A stretch of DNA of 64,000 nt from the NCBI RefSeq assembly GCF_017254835.1, contig NZ_JAFKCW010000004.1, forward strand, positions 62,001 through 126,000, written 5' to 3'. The notes beneath the pieces are model-generated. The model made no database searches. It saw only the letters and a list, made by a program, of their open reading frames with translations, and was not told where the DNA came from. The DNA comes from Algoriphagus aestuariicola (GTDB lineage Bacteria > Bacteroidota > Bacteroidia > Cytophagales > Cyclobacteriaceae). Of this stretch, positions 16,931 to 25,272 are shown in pieces; the stretch's first letter is position 1, and each line of letters opens with the position of its first letter. The translations under genes and the position numbers were made by a program.

Positions 16931-19090
16931 ATGAAGATCCGCCTGATACTTTTCTTCTACTTTTTCCTCAGCCAAACCCTGGTCTTCGCTCAGACGATTG
17001 TTTCCGGTACAGTCTTAGACGAAAAGTCCAAACCTCTCCCAGGCGTGAACATCTTCATCAAAGGGAGTTTTGACGGAGCCAGTAGCGATGCAGAAGGAGA
17101 ATTCACCTTCGAAACCGGCGAATCTGGCGAGCAAATTCTCGTCTGCACCATGATGGGTTTTGAATCGCAGGAGATTTCAGTTCAACTGTCAGGAGCCCAA
17201 CTGAGGCTGCAAAGCCTAATACTTCGAGAAGAATTCAACGAGCTCAACGCCGTGACCATCTCCGCGGGGGCCATGGAAGCTTCCGATGAAAAAAAGTCGG
17301 TCATCCTTCGACCTTTGGACATCGTGACCACTCCATCCGCCAACGGGGACATCATCGGTGCGTTCCAGACTCTGCCTGGTACCAGTACCGTGGGAAATGA
17401 CGGACGACTCTTCGTACGTGGAGGCGATGCCAGCGAAGTGGGGATCTACATCGACGGGCTGAAAGTCGCCAATTCATACGGCACTACCGCCGCCAATGTC
17501 CCAACCCGCAACCGATTCAACCCCAACCTCTTCAAAGGAACTTTCTTTTCCACCGGCGGCTATTCGGCTGAATATGGTCAAGCGCTTTCTTCTGCACTTG
17601 CAATGAATACCAAAGATGTCGCAGCTCGCAGTCAAGGAGATCTTTCGGTGCTTTCCGTAGGCGCAGGCTACTCTCATACCCTGGCAAACGACAAACAGAG
17701 TATATCGCTAAGCGGAAACATCCTCGATTTGACACCTTATCAAGCCTTGGTCAAACAAAACTTCGAGTGGGAGCGAGCACCTCACGGTTGGGATCTTGAG
17801 CTTGCGGCGCAAAGCAAACTGAGCAAAGGGGGAATGCTGAAGGTGCTTGCCCGTACCGAAGCGGGAGGGATGGAAGTTTGGCAGGCGCTACCGGGAATCG
17901 ATGGAAAGGGAGTACTGGTCAACCTGAAGAATCGCTACTCCTATGCCCAGACCAACTGGAGAAAGGCTTATGACAAGGGCTGGACGCTGTTTGCGGGAGC
18001 ATCCTTTTCCCACAATAAAGATCAGATCCGCTACGACTCGGCGGAGATCGATCGGAGCAATGACCTCAGCCACTTGAAATTGACCGCAGTCAAGGACTTT
18101 TCCGGGCGGGTTTCGGCCAAAAACGGGGCGGAGCTTTTTGTCCATTCCTATGCGGAAAATTTGGTGAGATCTCAACTCAGTCGGAGTTTTGAGGACCAAG
18201 AGACGTATCTCTTCACCGAGTGGGATTGGTACCTGAGCCGAAAGTTTGTCCTGCGTGGAGGCTTGCGAACCGGCTATTCTTCCTTGGCGGAAAAAGGCTG
18301 GCTTGACCCACGGGCATCGCTGGCCTATCAAGTTTCGGAAAACGGCACCTTGTCATTGGCCGCCGGACGATTCCATCAGTTGCCTGTGGATAACTTTCGG
18401 GTTTTGAATCCTAACCTACAGAATTCCCAGGCTAAGCATCTGATTTTAAACTATCTACTTCAGAAGGATGGGCTTACTTTTCGTGCCGAAACCTTCTACA
18501 AGTCCTATGACAAACTGGTCGTTTTCCAAGGAAATCCACAAAGCCCCAGCCTACTGCAAAACGGAGGAGAAGGCTATGCGCAGGGATTTGACGTCTTCTT
18601 CCGTGACCGAAAGAGCCTTAAAAATACCGACTATTGGATCACCTACAGTTTTGTGGACAGCAAGCGTAGCTACAATCAATACCAGGCCCAAGTGCGGCCG
18701 GATTTTGCTCCAAAGCATAATTTTTCGGTCGTGGTGAAGCATTTTGTATCCTCGCTGAAGTCGCAGATCGGAGCCTCCTTTTCCTTCAATGACGGCTATG
18801 CCTATACCAATCCAAATCTCCCCGGGGAGATGAACTCTAAGACCGACGCCTACCAAAACCTCAGCCTGAGCTGGAGTTATCTTCCCAAACCCAATCTGAT
18901 TGTCCATGCGGCTGTCACCAATGTGATGGGTGCTGACAATATCTTCGGCTACACCTATACGGCACGACCAGACGAGACTGGCCAATACGGTTCTCTGCCC
19001 ATTGAGCAGTCCGCTCCACGCTTCATCGTGGTCGGCGTATTTCTGACACTTTCCAAAGACAAAAACGCAAACATGCTAAACAACCTCTAA
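16931..19090 (+). CDS. TonB-dependent outer-membrane receptor with carboxypeptidase-like N-terminal domain
   Basis: Outer-membrane transporter that imports a ligand using TonB/ExbBD energy. Starting at MKIRLILFF the protein has 719 residues; the upstream in-frame Met at 16646 would run back through GH43 and is rejected. A signal peptide ends FAQT. A carboxypeptidase-regulatory-like domain covers about residues 23-105 (VSGTVLDEKSKPLPGVNIF), then a plug domain (DGRLFVRGGDASEVGIYIDG), then the beta-barrel. At 719 residues it is shorter than SusC proteins and no SusD follows. The next genes encode a TPR-like protein and a LytS/LytTR pair. Confidence 0.92.
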   Translation: MKIRLILFFYFFLSQTLVFAQTIVSGTVLDEKSKPLPGVNIFIKGSFDGASSDAEGEFTFETGESGEQILVCTMMGFESQEISVQLSGAQLRLQSLILREEFNELNAVTISAGAMEASDEKKSVILRPLDIVTTPSANGDIIGAFQTLPGTSTVGNDGRLFVRGGDASEVGIYIDGLKVANSYGTTAANVPTRNRFNPNLFKGTFFSTGGYSAEYGQALSSALAMNTKDVAARSQGDLSVLSVGAGYSHTLANDKQSISLSGNILDLTPYQALVKQNFEWERAPHGWDLELAAQSKLSKGGMLKVLARTEAGGMEVWQALPGIDGKGVLVNLKNRYSYAQTNWRKAYDKGWTLFAGASFSHNKDQIRYDSAEIDRSNDLSHLKLTAVKDFSGRVSAKNGAELFVHSYAENLVRSQLSRSFEDQETYLFTEWDWYLSRKFVLRGGLRTGYSSLAEKGWLDPRASLAYQVSENGTLSLAAGRFHQLPVDNFRVLNPNLQNSQAKHLILNYLLQKDGLTFRAETFYKSYDKLVVFQGNPQSPSLLQNGGEGYAQGFDVFFRDRKSLKNTDYWITYSFVDSKRSYNQYQAQVRPDFAPKHNFSVVVKHFVSSLKSQIGASFSFNDGYAYTNPNLPGEMNSKTDAYQNLSLSWSYLPKPNLIVHAAVTNVMGADNIFGYTYTARPDETGQYGSLPIEQSAPRFIVVGVFLTLSKDKNANMLNNL

Positions 19091-19100
19091 TTCTTCTACT

Positions 19101-19745
19101 ATGAAAAAGTTATCCACAACCCTCGCCTTGGCAATAACCTTTGTTTTCTCCGCTTTTTGCGTCGATCCGGCTTATGAAAATGCCATGAAAAAACAGGTAG
19201 CTGCCATGAAAACCATCCGTACGCTGGAGGAATGCCAAGCGGTGACCAATGCCTTTCTTAGAATCGCTGAGGCAAAGCCCGAAGAGTGGCTCCCTCTCTA
19301 CTATGCCGCCTATCTTCAAACGACGGCGGTTTTCCGCTTCGATGTCAACAAAGACCAATACCTAGACCAAGCGATGGAACTGGTAGAAAAGGCCGAGAAA
19401 GTCGCTGTGGATAACTCAGAAGTCACCGCTATGAAAGGCTATGTCTTGATGGGTAAAATCTCCATCGATCCTGCTTCCCGGGGCCAAAGCCTGAGCCCCC
19501 AGGTGATGCAGTTGTATGGAAAGGCGATCAATCTGGACCGGGAAAATCCCCGAGCCCTGATGCTTATGGCACAGATGGAACAGGGAATGGCTCAGTTTTT
19601 TGGTCAGGGACCGGAGAAGGCTTGTGGATTGGCTAGAAACGCCCTCGATCTCTATGCCAAGGAAGAGGCCAAAGTGAGCGGAGACTATATTCTCCCTACT
19701 TGGGGCAAAGGGCAGGCGGAGCAGGTGGCAGACGCATGCAAATAA
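19101..19745 (+). CDS. Exported TPR-like helical protein of unknown function
   Basis: 214-residue protein with a signal peptide (MKKLSTTLALAITFVFSAF). The mature part is alpha-helical with TPR-like pairs: ALMLMAQMEQGMAQFF, DQAMELVEKAEKVA and AVDNSEVTAMKGYVLMG. I recognise no named family beyond tetratricopeptide-like. It begins 10 bp after the TonB receptor stop, so it is almost surely in the same operon, and it may help the receptor or sense its function. A clear hairpin terminator follows, separating it from the LytS gene. Confidence 0.8.
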   Translation: MKKLSTTLALAITFVFSAFCVDPAYENAMKKQVAAMKTIRTLEECQAVTNAFLRIAEAKPEEWLPLYYAAYLQTTAVFRFDVNKDQYLDQAMELVEKAEKVAVDNSEVTAMKGYVLMGKISIDPASRGQSLSPQVMQLYGKAINLDRENPRALMLMAQMEQGMAQFFGQGPEKACGLARNALDLYAKEEAKVSGDYILPTWGKGQAEQVADACK

Positions 19746-19773
19746 TAGATTTATGTTGATTGCTAAACCAACT

Positions 19774-19806
19774 CCAGTCTCCGGCATGGGTCGGAGACTG
19801 GCTTTT
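19774..19806 (+). terminator. Terminator after TonB receptor operon
   Basis: CCAGTCTCCG pairs perfectly with CGGAGACTGG over an 8-nt loop, followed by CTTTTG. Confidence 0.75.
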
Positions 19807-19850
19807 GCCTTCTGATTGATTTGGATAACCCTTTTTGACTATCTTCCGAA

Positions 19851-20927
19851 ATGACACCAACCGCTGACGGGGCAGGCTGCAGAAGCCGGAGCAATTTCTG
19901 GTACGATACCAGAAAGTTCATCTTAATCAACTTGGGAATTGCTTTTTCCATTCAAGTGGTATTCTGTGCCACTTGTTTCTTTTCGTTGGAGGGAATCAAG
20001 AATATGATTCCTGACTTTATTTTTTCCTTCTTCGTCTCGGTTGTGCTTAGCTGGGGAGGCAGTCGTGTTGAGCATTTTCTTGATCCTCGAGTATCTTGGA
20101 TCCATACTCCTGTAAAGCGGCTTTTGTTGACCACCATCCTCTATCTCGCCTATGCCTTTATCGGGTGTTTTCTCATCGTTTTTTCCTATTCATGGATAGT
20201 AAACAAATTTCCCCTAACGCAGATTCCTTGGATGCACATTCTGCGCTTCAGTTTGATGCCGATGTATATCGCTTTGGCATTCATGGCAATTTTCACCACC
20301 CGTTCTTGGCTGCTGGAGTGGAGAAAATCTGCAATAGAAGCCGAACAGCTTCGCTCCGAGATGCTTGCCAGCCAAAACCAAAGCCTCAAAGACCAGCTCA
20401 ATCCGCACTTTCTCTTCAACTCACTCAATACGCTTTCCAATCTGGTCTATGAGGATGCTGACCGCTCAGCGGCCTTTATCCAAAAGCTTTCCCGGATCTA
20501 CCGCTATGTACTGGAGGTGCAGCAAGAGGAGCTCGTGCCCCTAGCTAGCGAACTCGACTTTGCCCGCAATTTTCTGGAGCTTCACAAAATACGTTTTGGG
20601 GAAAACCTGAACTTCAGCATCAAGGTCCCGGATGGCCAAGGTCTTTTCTTGCCTCCGCTTTCTCTGCAGTTATTGCTCGAAAATGCCATTAAACATAACA
20701 TCGCCTCAAACGAAAATCCGCTCTTCATCCAAATAATCCAAAAGGGGCAAGAGCTGTGGATAAGTAACACGCTCCAACCCAAAACCAGCCAAAGTGAGCC
20801 CTCGACGGGAATCGGACTGAACAATATCCAATCCCGCTACCTGCTTCTGAGCAAGGCGCAGCCTGAGGTGATTCGAGCCGAGCATGAGTATCTGGTCAAA
20901 CTGCCCCTACTGACTATACAGCAATGA
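19851..20927 (+). CDS. LytS-family (His_kinase) sensor histidine kinase
   Basis: 358-residue membrane kinase of the LytS/YehU class. Four membrane segments occupy about residues 25-160 (IAFSIQVVFCATCF, FIFSFFVSVVLSW, LLLTTILYLAYAFIGCFLI, MPMYIALAFMAIF). The His_kinase domain has phospho-acceptor His186 in QLNPHFLFNSLN, then an ATPase domain with LLLENAIKHNI and TGIGLNNIQSRY. No periplasmic sensor is present, so it may sense the membrane or be controlled by a partner. Its stop overlaps the LytTR regulator start by 4 bp. It starts 105 bp after the TPR-like gene, past a terminator. Confidence 0.92.
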   Translation: MTPTADGAGCRSRSNFWYDTRKFILINLGIAFSIQVVFCATCFFSLEGIKNMIPDFIFSFFVSVVLSWGGSRVEHFLDPRVSWIHTPVKRLLLTTILYLAYAFIGCFLIVFSYSWIVNKFPLTQIPWMHILRFSLMPMYIALAFMAIFTTRSWLLEWRKSAIEAEQLRSEMLASQNQSLKDQLNPHFLFNSLNTLSNLVYEDADRSAAFIQKLSRIYRYVLEVQQEELVPLASELDFARNFLELHKIRFGENLNFSIKVPDGQGLFLPPLSLQLLLENAIKHNIASNENPLFIQIIQKGQELWISNTLQPKTSQSEPSTGIGLNNIQSRYLLLSKAQPEVIRAEHEYLVKLPLLTIQQ

Positions 20928-21676
20928 AGATACTGATCATCGAAGACGAAAAGCCTGCAGCTGCCCGTTTGGAAAGGCTACTGGCAGGCCTTTTTCCGGA
21001 GGCGGAATTCGGGGAAAATATCGATACCGTTACCATGGCCGTCCGTTGGTTTGGGGAAAACACAGCTCCAGATCTTATTTTTTGCGATATACAGCTTGCT
21101 GATGGGATTAGTTTTGAGATTTTCGATAAGGTAAAAGTAGCTGCGCCCGTGATCTTCACCACAGCCTTCGACCAATACGCAATCCGGGCTTTTCAGGTGA
21201 ATGCCATCGACTATCTGCTGAAGCCCATCGATCCCGTCGAGCTCTCGAGAGCTGTGGATAAGTTCAAGTCCCGACAGGTAAAACCCGTGTTGGATTTGGA
21301 ACTATTGAAAGGGCTGCTCCAGCCGGAGAAGAAAGTGTTCAAAACCCGGTTTTTAGTCCGTTATGGTGAGAAGATCCAAAGCGTCGCAGTTGAGGATGTC
21401 GCTTTCTTTTTTAGCGAAGAGCGGGTGAGCTTTTTACAAACCGTTGCTGGGAAAAAGTATGTTTTGGACGCCACACTGGAGCAGGTGGAAAGCCAGGTAG
21501 ACCCTACACACTTTTTCCGTCTCAACCGAAAATACCTGGCCAAGGTCGATGCAGTCGAAGAAGTCTTGACCTACTCCAATAGCCGTCTGAAGGTCAAGCT
21601 CAGCAATTGCGCAGACCAGGACATCCTAATCAGCCGCGAGAAGGTAGGTGATCTAAAGGAGTGGCTGGATCAGTGA
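20924..21676 (+). CDS. LytTR family response regulator
   Basis: 250-residue regulator. The receiver domain (residues about 2-118) has IIEDE, phospho-acceptor Asp55 in FCDIQLADG and Lys in YLLKPIDP. The LytTR DNA-binding domain covers about residues 148-248 and shows FLVRYGEKIQSVAVEDVAFF, HFFRLNRKYLAKVDAV and ILISREKVGDLKEWL. It is translationally coupled to the LytS kinase (ATGA overlap). Bound sites of such regulators are often direct repeats; three at a 21-bp period lie upstream of the TonB receptor at 16823. That is the best candidate target, by inference. Confidence 0.93.
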   Translation: MKILIIEDEKPAAARLERLLAGLFPEAEFGENIDTVTMAVRWFGENTAPDLIFCDIQLADGISFEIFDKVKVAAPVIFTTAFDQYAIRAFQVNAIDYLLKPIDPVELSRAVDKFKSRQVKPVLDLELLKGLLQPEKKVFKTRFLVRYGEKIQSVAVEDVAFFFSEERVSFLQTVAGKKYVLDATLEQVESQVDPTHFFRLNRKYLAKVDAVEEVLTYSNSRLKVKLSNCADQDILISREKVGDLKEWLDQ

Positions 21677-21747
21677 CCTGTTAAATTTTGTGTCCACCTC
21701 GTCCGAAATCCCCGTTTTTGGCGTTTTATTTTTTCTAGATTCCGGCT

Positions 21748-22557
21748 ATGAAACTCCTTTTGCTTAAGCTACCCGTTCTTTTCGGATTTATTGTAGCTGC
21801 GTGCAGTACGCAAACCAGCCCTGATTTAGCTGTGGAAACGGCTGCTTCTTTTGCAGAGGTGGCAGATGCGCCCCCGTCAGGCCAGTCTGGTGAAGATGTG
21901 CCGCTTGCGGAGCGGAAGGTAATCAGGGAAGGGGAGATTTATTTTGAGTGCAGCGATATCCAGGAGACGAGTACTTTTCTCCGAAATGAGGTGTCCGCGT
22001 CCAAAGGCTATATCTCAAACGAGTCATCCAACAGCTACGGGGAGCGAACCGAAAGGCGCATGAGCTTGCGTATTCCCTCCGATCAGCTAGATGGGCTGCT
22101 GCAAAAGATCCAGTCTCACGCAGTCCATATCGAGAATATGAACATCCGGAGTGAGGATGTGACGGAGCAGTACATCGATGTGGAAGCCCGGCTGAAGACC
22201 AAAAAAGAGCTGGAAACCCGGTACATGGAGCTGCTGAAGCAGGCCCGCAACGTGGAGGAGATCCTTGGCCTGGAGCGTGAGCTTGCCAATGTGCGAGGGG
22301 AAATCGAATCCATGCAGGGACGGCTTAACTACCTGGGAGATCGGGTGGCGCTCAGTACGCTCACCGTTTCGTTTTATGTGGAGGGAGCTAGGGAGTTTGG
22401 CTTTTTGAAAAAAGCAACCGAGGGAATCGGAGCCGGCTGGGAAAATCTGCTGTGGTTTGTGGTGTTTCTGATCAATCTCTGGCCCTTTGTGCTCTTTTTT
22501 GGGGTCTTGCTTTTTTGGCTTTTGAGGAGGAAAAAGACCCCTCCTCCAATGAGATAG
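21748..22557 (+). CDS. DUF4349 domain lipoprotein
   Basis: 269-residue predicted lipoprotein with one C-terminal membrane segment. The signal ends AACSTQ. DUF4349 is seen from about residue 50: VIREGEIYFECSDI, SLRIPSDQLDGLLQKI, then a coiled-coil with DVEARLKTKKELETRY and ILGLERELANVRGEIESMQG. A transmembrane helix (about residues 230-258, LLWFVVFLINLWPFVLFF) is followed by a basic tail, so the C-terminus faces the cytoplasm if the protein is inserted in the inner membrane. Having both a lipobox and a C-terminal helix is usual for this family. Function is unknown. Confidence 0.88.
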   Translation: MKLLLLKLPVLFGFIVAACSTQTSPDLAVETAASFAEVADAPPSGQSGEDVPLAERKVIREGEIYFECSDIQETSTFLRNEVSASKGYISNESSNSYGERTERRMSLRIPSDQLDGLLQKIQSHAVHIENMNIRSEDVTEQYIDVEARLKTKKELETRYMELLKQARNVEEILGLERELANVRGEIESMQGRLNYLGDRVALSTLTVSFYVEGAREFGFLKKATEGIGAGWENLLWFVVFLINLWPFVLFFGVLLFWLLRRKKTPPPMR

Positions 22558-22594
22558 ATTTTGTCGTTGATATTTTGACCAGCCGGAAAAATGC

Positions 22595-22630
22595 CAAACC
22601 CTCCAAGAGTTTCAAACCCTTGGAGGTTTG
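22595..22630. terminator. Inverted repeat between convergent DUF4349 and isomerase-like genes
   Basis: CAAACCCTCCAAG pairs with CTTGGAGGTTTG (one bulged C), with AAACCC also repeated directly inside the loop. It can act as a shared terminator; the form also resembles short dispersed repeats of this phylum. Confidence 0.5.
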
Positions 22631-22638
22631 TGAGCGTC

Positions 22639-23538
22639 CTATGTAAACAAGTCGATCAGGTTCTTTTTGAAATATTCGGCGCTGTCCTTCACACTTTGCA
22701 GGGGATTTTGGGCAAAGTTTCCTCCTTGCTCTATGTAGTAATATTTCATGCCCGAGAGAGAAGCATCCGGCAAGATCTTGGTGTAGTCGATTGAGCCGTT
22801 TCCCATCTCCGTGTAGTCCCTGCTGACCTTGTGCATGTCTTTGATATGCCACATGACGAAGCGGCCAGGAGCTTTCAGAAAAAGGTCATGAGCCGAGAGG
22901 GGTGAGCTGTGCGCCACCCAATAGAGATCGACCTGGAGTTTGACCAAATCAGGATCGGTATTATTCAGGATGATGTCATAGCCATTTTCGCCGTTGTGGT
23001 CGATAAATTCAAAGTCGTGATTATGGTAGGCGAAGCCCAAATTGGCTTGGGATACCCGTTCGCCGATTGCATTCAGCTTGTCAGTCAGCAGTTTGAACTT
23101 TTCGATAGATCGCGATTCTGGATCCAGCCAGGGCCAAGTGATATACTTTTGACCCAAAGCATGCGCCCCTAAGATGCACTGGTCGGTATAGCGCATGAGC
23201 TCATCGTTAGAGCCATTGAAATGTTTGATAAAATCATAGTGGCCGCTGGTACTCGTGAGGGAGTTGTCCTCCAGTACTTTTTTGAAATCAGCTGCTGGCA
23301 TTCCGTAAAACCTGTTTGCAGGGCCATCATAACCATAGATTTCCGTATCCTGGTAGCCAAATCCGGCGACGGCTTGGAGTGTCTTTTTCGGATCTTCCGC
23401 CATCGGCTGCCTGATGGTAAAAAGCTGAAGGCCCATTTTGTAGGTATTTGCTTTTGAAAAATCAAAGCCGGAAAGTCCAAGGCTGGCAAGGGAAAAGGCA
23501 AAGCCGGTTTGCTTGATGAAATCGCGTCGGGAAGACAT
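22639..23538 (-). CDS. Sugar phosphate isomerase/epimerase-like TIM-barrel protein, Tat-exported
   Basis: 299-residue protein of the xylose-isomerase-like TIM-barrel family. The N-terminus MSSRRDFIKQTGF is a twin-arginine signal, implying export of the folded enzyme. The body starts MGLQLFTIRQPM and shows the family metal-site segments TEIYGYDG, GFAYHNHDFEF (His-Asn-His) and LQVDLYWVAHS, with MWHIKDMH and YIEQGG later. These segments supply Glu/Asp/His metal ligands in the family. No kinase or dehydrogenase is adjacent. Substrate is unknown; related exported members are common in Bacteroidota sugar-use loci. Confidence 0.88.
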   Translation of the reverse strand: MSSRRDFIKQTGFAFSLASLGLSGFDFSKANTYKMGLQLFTIRQPMAEDPKKTLQAVAGFGYQDTEIYGYDGPANRFYGMPAADFKKVLEDNSLTSTSGHYDFIKHFNGSNDELMRYTDQCILGAHALGQKYITWPWLDPESRSIEKFKLLTDKLNAIGERVSQANLGFAYHNHDFEFIDHNGENGYDIILNNTDPDLVKLQVDLYWVAHSSPLSAHDLFLKAPGRFVMWHIKDMHKVSRDYTEMGNGSIDYTKILPDASLSGMKYYYIEQGGNFAQNPLQSVKDSAEYFKKNLIDLFT

Positions 23539-23675
23539 AAGGAGGAGGTTAGGTTTGGGTCAAATTTGATGGTTGGTAGGAAGTGTTCTAAATATACGAT
23601 TGCAAAGGAAATTAGTCGTAATGGAAGAGGGGCGGATGATTCTTCACTTTTCAAAAAGCCTTTATCTTTAGTAAA

Positions 23676-24578
23676 ATGTCACATGAACACCACCATCACC
23701 ACGAATCCGGGAAAAACCTGAAGACAGCTTTTTTCCTGAATCTTGCTTTTACGCTCATCGAGCTGGTCGGAGGATGGTATGTCAATAGCGTCTCGATCGT
23801 GTCGGATGCGGTGCATGATTTTGGGGACTCGCTTTCCCTGGGGACTTCCTGGTATCTGGATAATCTTTCGAAAAAGAAGGCGACTGATTCCTACTCATTT
23901 GGCTATCGTCGGTTTTCCCTACTTGGAGCAGTGATCAATGCGATTGTGTTAATCTTGGGTTCGGTCTTTGTGATACGAGAAGCTATCCTGCGACTCATGA
24001 GCCCAGAAGAGTCCGACGCGCAGGGTATGCTCTATTTTGCGCTCTTGGGAGTATCGGTCAACGGGTATGCTGCCTGGAAACTCAGTAAGGGGAAAACCCT
24101 CAACGAGCGCGTGATCTCCTGGCACTTAATCGAAGACGTGCTGGGTTGGGTGGCTGTTTTGATTGTGTCGGTCGTGCTGCTTTACTACCCCAATCCCTAC
24201 CTTGATCCGGGCCTATCGCTGCTGATATCGGTTTACATCCTCTGGAATGTGGCCAAAAGACTCCAGGAGACCATCTTTCTTTTTCTTCAGGGCCAGCCAG
24301 CAGACGTGGATAAGTCAGGCATTGAAGCCGAAATCCGCCAAATCCCATATGTAGAATCCACCCATCACACGCACATTTGGTCTCTCGATGGGGAGCACCA
24401 CGTCTTCACCACCCATGTGAAGCTCAAGCCCATTTCTTCTTTGGATGATTTGCTTGCGGTGAAAAACCAACTCAAGCGCATCATGAAGAAGCACCCTTTT
24501 GAACATTACACCATCGAAACGGAAATCGATCGGGAAGACTGCGTTCTGCTCAAGGGAGGGCAACACTCACCGCACTGA
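23676..24578 (+). CDS. Cation diffusion facilitator (Zn/Co/Cd efflux), CzcD-like
   Basis: 300-residue inner-membrane antiporter that exports divalent metal in exchange for protons. The N-terminus MSHEHHHHHESG is a natural histidine-rich metal-binding tail. Six membrane segments follow. The transport site has HxxxD in TM2 (AVHDFGDS) and HxxxD in TM5 (HLIEDVLG), the HD-HD set usual for zinc-type CDF proteins. The C-terminal cytoplasmic domain has STHHTHIWSLDGEHHVFTTH. It is divergent from the Tat isomerase-like gene and stands alone, with no metalloregulator next to it. Metal preference is an inference from the site residues. Confidence 0.93.
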   Translation: MSHEHHHHHESGKNLKTAFFLNLAFTLIELVGGWYVNSVSIVSDAVHDFGDSLSLGTSWYLDNLSKKKATDSYSFGYRRFSLLGAVINAIVLILGSVFVIREAILRLMSPEESDAQGMLYFALLGVSVNGYAAWKLSKGKTLNERVISWHLIEDVLGWVAVLIVSVVLLYYPNPYLDPGLSLLISVYILWNVAKRLQETIFLFLQGQPADVDKSGIEAEIRQIPYVESTHHTHIWSLDGEHHVFTTHVKLKPISSLDDLLAVKNQLKRIMKKHPFEHYTIETEIDREDCVLLKGGQHSPH

Positions 24579-24590
24579 CATGAAAATATT

Positions 24591-25049
24591 TCACTTGATA
24601 AAGCCGGTGTAGGACATCGGATCCTTGCTGTTGCTGGTAATCCTGAGAGAGGCATTTCCGGAAGTTTGGATCGTGAGAAATATCGACCGGACGTCGTTGG
24701 ACTCCTTGGGTTCGATCGTAATATCCCAGCCCCCTTTTTTTCGGGGTTTTACAGTGTAGTCATATTCAGAAAAGTCGAATTTTAGCCCAATGTCGGTACT
24801 ACCCGGAGTACCTTGATATGACCTGCCAAAGAAGGGTAGGTTTCCAGATACCTTTTCTCGACTTACTTCCAGTGTGTAGCCGGGGTCTAGCTGGATCATC
24901 CTTCCCCGCATACCCGAAGCTTGCCGCCCTTCAAACACGAAGGTTTTGGTGTCTACGGCTTCCTGCAATTTTTCAGGATCGTTTTGCTGGGCTATGGCTG
25001 CTGTGCTCAGCATGAGACAAAAAAGGAGGAGATACGCAAGCTTATTCAT
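24591..25049 (-). CDS. DUF4251 domain exported protein
   Basis: 152-residue protein with a signal peptide (residues 1-20, ending AIAQQ). The rest matches the DUF4251 pattern: FVFEGRQASG early, then a loop of strands with LPFFGRSYQG, GLKFDFSEYDYTV and FLTIQTSGNASLRI. These are small exported beta-rich proteins of unknown role known mainly from Bacteroidota. It is convergent with the CDF gene (12 bp between stops). Confidence 0.82.
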   Translation of the reverse strand: MNKLAYLLLFCLMLSTAAIAQQNDPEKLQEAVDTKTFVFEGRQASGMRGRMIQLDPGYTLEVSREKVSGNLPFFGRSYQGTPGSTDIGLKFDFSEYDYTVKPRKKGGWDITIEPKESNDVRSIFLTIQTSGNASLRITSNSKDPMSYTGFIK

Positions 25050-25272
25050 ATGTCTGCGGAGTTTGATAGAAGCTTTAATTTAGCGAGATTTTATCAAAAT
25101 TGGATTTCTCGAAAATCATGGACGGCGGATTCCAAAAAGCGCCGAGTGGTCCTAAGTTTTCATCGATTTCCCTGAATTCAAAACTGATTTTCGTCATGAT
25201 TTTTGGCGGATGCTCAGTATACATTTGGTTTGGACAACATTGTTTATAGCCAACAAAAACTACACAGCGCTT

